Assembly (NCBI RefSeq): GCF_003573695.1
Contig: NC_039362.1
Coordinates: 16,264,063 to 16,328,062 of the forward strand
Length of the DNA stretch: 64,000 nt
Direction of reading: 5' to 3'
Source of the DNA: Papaver somniferum
Lineage: Eukaryota; Streptophyta; Magnoliopsida; Ranunculales; Papaveraceae
Below, piece after piece: positions 59,403-64,000 of the stretch (position 1 is its first letter; each line of letters starts with the position of its first letter). A program made the translations under genes and the position numbers. The notes below the pieces were generated by a model. The model was given only the letters and a program-made list of their open reading frames with translations, made no database searches and had not been told where the DNA came from.

Positions 59403-59855
59403 TGAAAAAACTCAGAGTTTGTTTATTTTTCTCCCACTATGGAATGAACAAACATGAAAAATGGATGTTCAAATGAACAGATCTGTTGATTTGAACATCG
59501 AGTCGGAACATCTGACGCGCGTCTGTTGTAAGGACGCGCGTCATCCCTACTAACGCTGGCGTCAACACTAATAACGCTCGCGTTTTCACTACCAACGCCC
59601 GTCCTTTACTAGGACGCCAACGGTTTTGGTGATCTCGTCGCGTTCTTTTTAATAGCGCCACATGTTATTCCCGTCCAGGCCTTATTGTTCCTTTCCTTTC
59701 CCTATAAATTCACTTCGTCTACAAACTTAAACTCACACCTTCCTCAATATTACACAATTTCCATACACTCTCAACTTTTCTTTTTCTTTTCAAACAAAAC
59801 TATTCATATCAATTCAATCTCTTAGAAAAATTTCATCTTTAACAAATATGGCATC
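59403..59855 (+). mobile_element. 5' fragment of a second Harbinger-like element, cut at its start codon
   Basis: 59505-59660 holds another motif cluster (CTAACGCTGGCGTC, TAACGCTCGCGTTTTCACTA, CCAACGCCCGTCC, GACGCGCGTC). CCCTATAAATTCACTTC and a leader with TTCATATCAATTCAATCTC then lead to ATGGCATC at 59849, where a copia LTR begins. The layout mirrors the previous element (motif cluster, TATAAATT, leader, ATG). Identification by analogy only. Confidence 0.5.
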
Positions 59856-61775
59856 TGTTAGAGCATTGCTCGGTCGAACTCGCATGCGTTGCTATCTCAA
59901 ACATGTTTGTCAATGTTAGTGATCAAAACTATAAGTTTTGATTTCTAGTCTACTATAGCTAAGGTCTCGGATTAGGATAGAAAGTGTAGTTGAGCTCAAG
60001 AACTCCATGGCAATCATCATACAAGACGAATGACTACTCAACGAACCGGTGGATCTTCATCGACTAAAAGGTATGTGGAGACTTGAACTTATCTATCACT
60101 CAAAAGTCTATTTATCTCCTATCTTGAGACAAAAGTCGTTTTGCTATAAAGACTTAGATTATACACATTTGCTATTTCGAGCCGAGTTTATCTTGCCTAC
60201 CTATTTCCCGAAATATGTGCTGGTAAGCTTTCGCTTTAGCCAAGTTCATCTTTACCTAGTGACGAAAGTCATGACAAGTTTCAATCACTTTGAAAATTGC
60301 TTACTTTGACGAAAAATAGTTTGTGAATAACAACTATAAAATATCAACGTCCTCTAAGAATGTTTCAATGATTGAAATGAGAGTTTAGATTATATAAACG
60401 TTGGAAGATATAAACATTGTTGTGGAAACACATATGTATAAGTACTTATTTTTTGAACCGAAGTTTGCGAACTTTGTTGATCAAGAGAACCGGAATAGTG
60501 GCGTGATCCAAGTCCGCGAACTGGCGGAAGTTCTCGACCCGAGAAATTCTGCTGGTGTTTGTGAACTCCGTCCGGGAACTCAAGTCCGCAAACTTGAGTA
60601 GGTTATATCTAGAAACGATATTTGTGAACTTATTCTAATATAAACTAAGGAATGAAAATTGCAAATCGTGGCTATATAGTTCACGAACCGATTCGAGTGA
60701 ATCAAATCGTGTTTGCTTCAATTGTGTCTTGTGTAGTTACATAAGATTTCCTTGCAATTGAACAACTCTCTAACTAGTTCATTTGAGTCACTTGAACTAG
60801 TTATGGTGAAGAAGAATATGGTTGATATGAAAGTGATCATATGGCTAATCATTTGGTTGACTATTGTTGAACCAACAAATCTACAAGTTTGGGTACGGTT
60901 ACACAAGCCTAGAAACGTGCATTTCATTTCTGTGTAACAAGCTAGTTTTCGATCTAACGGTTGAAAGATATTAGCTTGAATCTAATCAGGTTTTCATCTA
61001 ACGGTGAATGTTGAATGCTTTGTTACCAAGCTAACATTGATTCCAAACCCTGATTTGAAAGACTATATAAGGGAGAACTCTAGCAACTGGGAAACCTAAT
61101 CCCCACACCTTCTATGTGATACTAGTTGTGCTAAGCTAGAGTCGGTTCTCCTTTAAACTCTGGTTTCTTCTTCTAAACCAGGTTAACGACTTAAAGACTT
61201 CATTGGGATTGTGAAGCCAGACCGATACTATTTTTTCGTAGTTGTGTGATATGATCTTGTTGTTTCTATCGTACGAGTACAACTATAATAATTGGCTTGA
61301 GATTGATATCTCCGATAGGAAAGATATAAAAGAAATCACAAACACTTCGTCTCATCGTTTGTGATTCCGCAATATCTTTTTTCGCCGCGTCGATTAAGAA
61401 TATTGTGAGGTGATTGATAAAACTAGGCTGTTCTTCGGGAATATAAGTCCGGATTATCGATTGGTTCCTGTTCACCTTGATTTATCAAAAGACGGAACAA
61501 AACTCGTAGGTATATTCGTGGTAGACAGATTTATCTATTACCGTAGACTTTCCTATGTGATACAGATTTTTTTATTAAAGTATTCGACTTTGGGTCGTAG
61601 CAACTCTTAGTTGTGGGTGAGATCAGCTAAGGGAATCAAGTGCATAGTATCCTGTTGGGATCAGAGACGTAGGAGGATAATTGTACCTTGGATCAGTGTG
61701 AGACTGATTGGGGTTCAACTACAGTCCAGACCGAAGTTAATTTGGAGTAGGCTAGTGTCTGTAGCGACTTAATAC
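59856..61775 (+). repeat. Copia LTR, 3' end missing
   Basis: It starts TGTTAGAGCATTGCTCGG and is collinear with the other SIRE-like LTRs up to CGACTTAATACAATAT, then switches to Ty3 LTR sequence. The missing part is about 450 bp. The 5 bp before it (GCATC) would be one half of a target duplication. AGTCCGCGAACTGG-type motifs lie at 60465-60600. Confidence 0.85.
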
Positions 61776-61898
61776 AATATCTTTTCTTGTAAGAATATTC
61801 AGATATTGATAAATAAAATTAAGAGTGTAAACCTAAAAATGAGTTGATTAATAGTGAGATCATATGAGGGGTGTAGTGTAGGATTTCCTGCAACTACA
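61776..61898 (+). repeat. 3' tail of a Ty3 Tat-type LTR
   Basis: About 120 bp ending GGATTTCCTGCAACTACA, three bases before a primer-binding site. The rest of this LTR is gone, replaced by the copia LTR. The junction near 61775 is a deletion or nested insertion scar. Confidence 0.6.
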
Positions 61899-61901
61899 TA
61901 A

Positions 61902-61919
61902 TGGCGCTAGAAACAGGGA
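61902..61919 (+). other. Primer-binding site of the Ty3 element
   Basis: TGGCGCTAGAAACAGGGA fits the TGGCGCTAGAAGGAGGG-type site common in Tat-lineage elements. Confidence 0.7.
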
Positions 61920-62007
61920 AATTGAAGATCGAAAGTTGAAGATTGTTGTTGAGAATATTCAAATCAAGAAAGTGATTAAATAAATCACTGAACCAGTTAA
62001 AAGAAAG

Positions 62008-63893
62008 ATGAATAAAATTAATGAAGATGACAAAATATTGGAGTGTAATATGATAACAAAAACGATGATTAATGAATTCCATGAAAACATCAAAGGAAGA
62101 ATACATAAACGAAATTTTGAAGGAAGGAAAGTTATGGCGGTAGAAAAGACATCACCATTGAAAGATTGGGAAAAGCAAAAAATAACATTCATGGCGGCAG
62201 AAATACCAAAAGAAAATTTGAACCACACATCTCCGTTGGTTATCACAGTGCCTATTACGCGAAAAAGAAGGAGACAATGACAAAATCCACAGGAGAATGG
62301 ATATTGAACAGAACTTTAATCGATACAGGAAGTTCAGTGGATATAATATTTTATCACGCATTCCGGGGAATGGGATTTAAAGATGAAGAAATGTCCAGTT
62401 CAACATATTTTGTTCACGGCTTTGGAAAATCCACAACAAAACCTAAAGGAGAGATAGTGGTACGAATTCCACTTGGAGAAATCGAAACACATGTAACGTT
62501 GTGCGTGGTGGATATGGAATCACCATATAATATGTTATTAGGAAGACCATGGATACATGCGATAAAAGCTGTGGTATCAACGTTGCATCAATGTATTAAA
62601 TTCCCCACACCAAATGGAATAGGTGAAATCAGAGGAGATGTTGACAATGCGAAATTATGTCATCAAATTGAAGTAAAGCATTATGAAGGACAAGCAAAAA
62701 AGAAACAATTTCGCAGAAAGTTGGCAAAGGAAGCAAAGAAAGAAGAAGAATTTAAAGTATATATGATAAGGGCAAAAGAAGGCAAAGGAATACCCAGCGA
62801 AATTTCAGAAGAAGAAGAAGGACCTATGAAAAAAATAAAAGAACCAACGCCAATGGGAGAACCTAAACCCAGTTACATTGCCGCAGAACCAACAAAAGAA
62901 ATAAACGTTGGGACTATAGAGGAACCTCTAATATTGAGAACCGGAACCAAAATGGATATGGAAGAAGAAGAAAGAAATGTTAACTTGTTGCGAGAATATA
63001 AAGATGTTTTCGCAGGAAGCATGGATGAGATACCGGGAATAGATCCATCAATTGCATGCCACAAGTTGGAGATTAACAAAAATGTGAGACCATTTAAACA
63101 GAGAATAAGAAAAATTGCAACGACTTACCATTCCCAAATAGAAGAAGAACTACAGAAAATGCTTGAGGCGGGAATCATAAGAGAAGCTAAATACCCAGAA
63201 TGGATAGCGAATATGGTCATTGTTCCAAAGAAAAACAAAGGAATCAGGATTTGCATAGATTTCACTGATTTAAACAAAGCTTGCCCCAAAGATAGTTTTC
63301 CGTTACCAGATATTCCTCAAATGGTGGAATCCTCAGCGGGAAATGATAGGGTATCATCTTTAGATGGGTACAAAGGATACAACCAAATCCCTCTCGATGA
63401 AGAAGATCAAGAACATACTGCTTTCTTTGCCCCAAGAGGTTTATATTGTTACACAAAAATGCCATTTGGTTTGCGAAACGCGGGAGCGACATACCAAAGA
63501 ATGGTAGAAAAGGTGTTCGCAAAATGGATACAAAAAACATTAGAAGTATACGTCGATGACATGTTAGTAAAGAGTAAAGAAGCTAAAGACCATGTACAAG
63601 ACCTGAGGGAGATTTTTGAACAAATGTGGCAGTATAACATTAAATTGAATCCTGAGAAGTGTACTATTGGAGTTGCATCGGGAAATTTTTTAGGCTACAT
63701 TGTATCAAAAGAAGGAATACAGGTTGATCCAGAAAAAGTGCAAGCAGTTCGTGACATGCCAACACCAGCAACAATAAAAGATGTACAAAACTTAAATGGG
63801 ATTCTAGCTTCGCTGGGGAGATTCATTTCGCGATCATCAGACAAAGGCAAATATTTTTTCGATATACTCAAGAAGTGGTAGGCTTGGAAAAGG
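62008..63893 (+). pseudogene. Ty3 Tat-lineage pol fragment: protease and reverse transcriptase
   Basis: The frame 62008-62280 carries ITFMAAEIPKENLNHTSPLV, the pre-protease motif. It shifts near 62260 into the frame running to 63881. Protease: LIDTGSSVDIIF (catalytic Asp in DTG) and YNMLLGRPWIHAIKAVVST. Connection: Lys/Glu-rich linker. Reverse transcriptase: EAGIIREAKYPEWIANMVIV, DFTDLNKACPKDSFPLPDI, MPFGLRNAGATYQRMV and the catalytic YVDDMLVKS (about 63550-63575). It then has NPEKCTIGVASGNFLGYIVS and the thumb. An in-frame TAG at 63879-63881 follows ILKKW. The next frame-continuous codons (AWKRC) run to about 63893, where another LTR starts. Gag is nearly absent: only about 90 bp separate the primer site and this frame. 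RNase H and integrase are missing. Confidence 0.88.
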
Positions 63894-64000
63894 TGTAAAA
63901 ACTTGATAGGCCTCAAAGATATGTATAAAATTAAGCGCAATGAAAACGCGGGCCTACAGTAATACCGCAAGTGCACGGTCGTCAGTTGTAGCTCGTGCAA
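63894..64000 (+). repeat. Start of another LTR (cut by the window edge)
   Basis: TGTAAAAACTTGATAGGCC begins with TG right where reverse transcriptase/RNase H sequence should continue. It is followed by ACCGCAAGTGCACGGTCGTC, a phrase I associate with Athila/Ty3 LTR or leader sequence. Orientation and family are uncertain with only 107 bp visible. Confidence 0.45.

Noticed and set aside
63695..64000. Minus-strand frame at the window end
   Set aside because: Antisense of the reverse transcriptase thumb and the adjoining LTR; no own domain.

Overview
The window looks like a repeat-dense stretch of a large plant nuclear genome, probably a eudicot. The evidence is spliceosomal GT-AG introns, plant plastic families (plant mobile domain, FAR1/MULE, F-box with associated domain, plant Ty1/copia and Ty3/gypsy lineages, plant L1 LINE) and no prokaryotic gene layout. 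Papaveraceae is my guess from the style of the repeats and is unverified. Almost all of the sequence is nested or decayed transposable elements. I see one decayed host-type gene (F-box) and one young tandem gene array.

Layout. 1-10460: a deleted Ty3/gypsy Tat-type element on the minus strand, with a 3.2-kb 5' LTR carrying GC-rich hairpin repeats, broken gag and protease, and an integrase tail. A multi-exon plant mobile domain (PMD) gene runs antisense beyond pol. The element sits inside a copia LTR (10461-11055). 11975-12709 is a segment repeated at 30015-30775 and holds a conserved terminal exon. 12710-24758: a gag-only copia element arranged LTR-internal-LTR-partial internal, with a 1.75-kb Mutator-like element in the second internal part. 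24930-28019: a FAR1-type MULE transposase gene split by a solo copia LTR; part of it recurs inverted at 30867-32380. 28735-29365 is a MITE with an internal 43-bp repeat. 32400-39430: a second PMD gene (minus strand), tail to tail with the transposase copy and split by a SIRE-like copia element (32569-36649). 40608-41723: an F-box pseudogene.

43377-52755 is the standout region: four near-identical tandem units of about 2.24 kb plus a partial fifth. Each carries a TATA box, a 203-nt first exon, an intron of about 780 bp packed with ATTCGG/CCGAAT motifs, and a 496-nt second exon. Three copies can encode a 232-residue protein and one has a frameshift. Exon 2 and the intron position and phase match the N-terminal, pre-PMD part of the gene at 32.4-39.4 kb. 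The array therefore looks like a transposon gene head that was cut loose and amplified recently.

53270-56235: a LINE fragment. 57166-59397: a PIF/Harbinger-like element with a broken Myb-like gene and motif arrays near both ends, followed by the start of a second such element cut at its start codon by a copia LTR (59856-61775). 61776-63893: a Ty3 Tat pol fragment (protease and reverse transcriptase), ending in the first bases of another LTR.

No tRNA, rRNA, CRISPR array or replication origin was seen. Boundaries of decayed elements are read by eye and are approximate.
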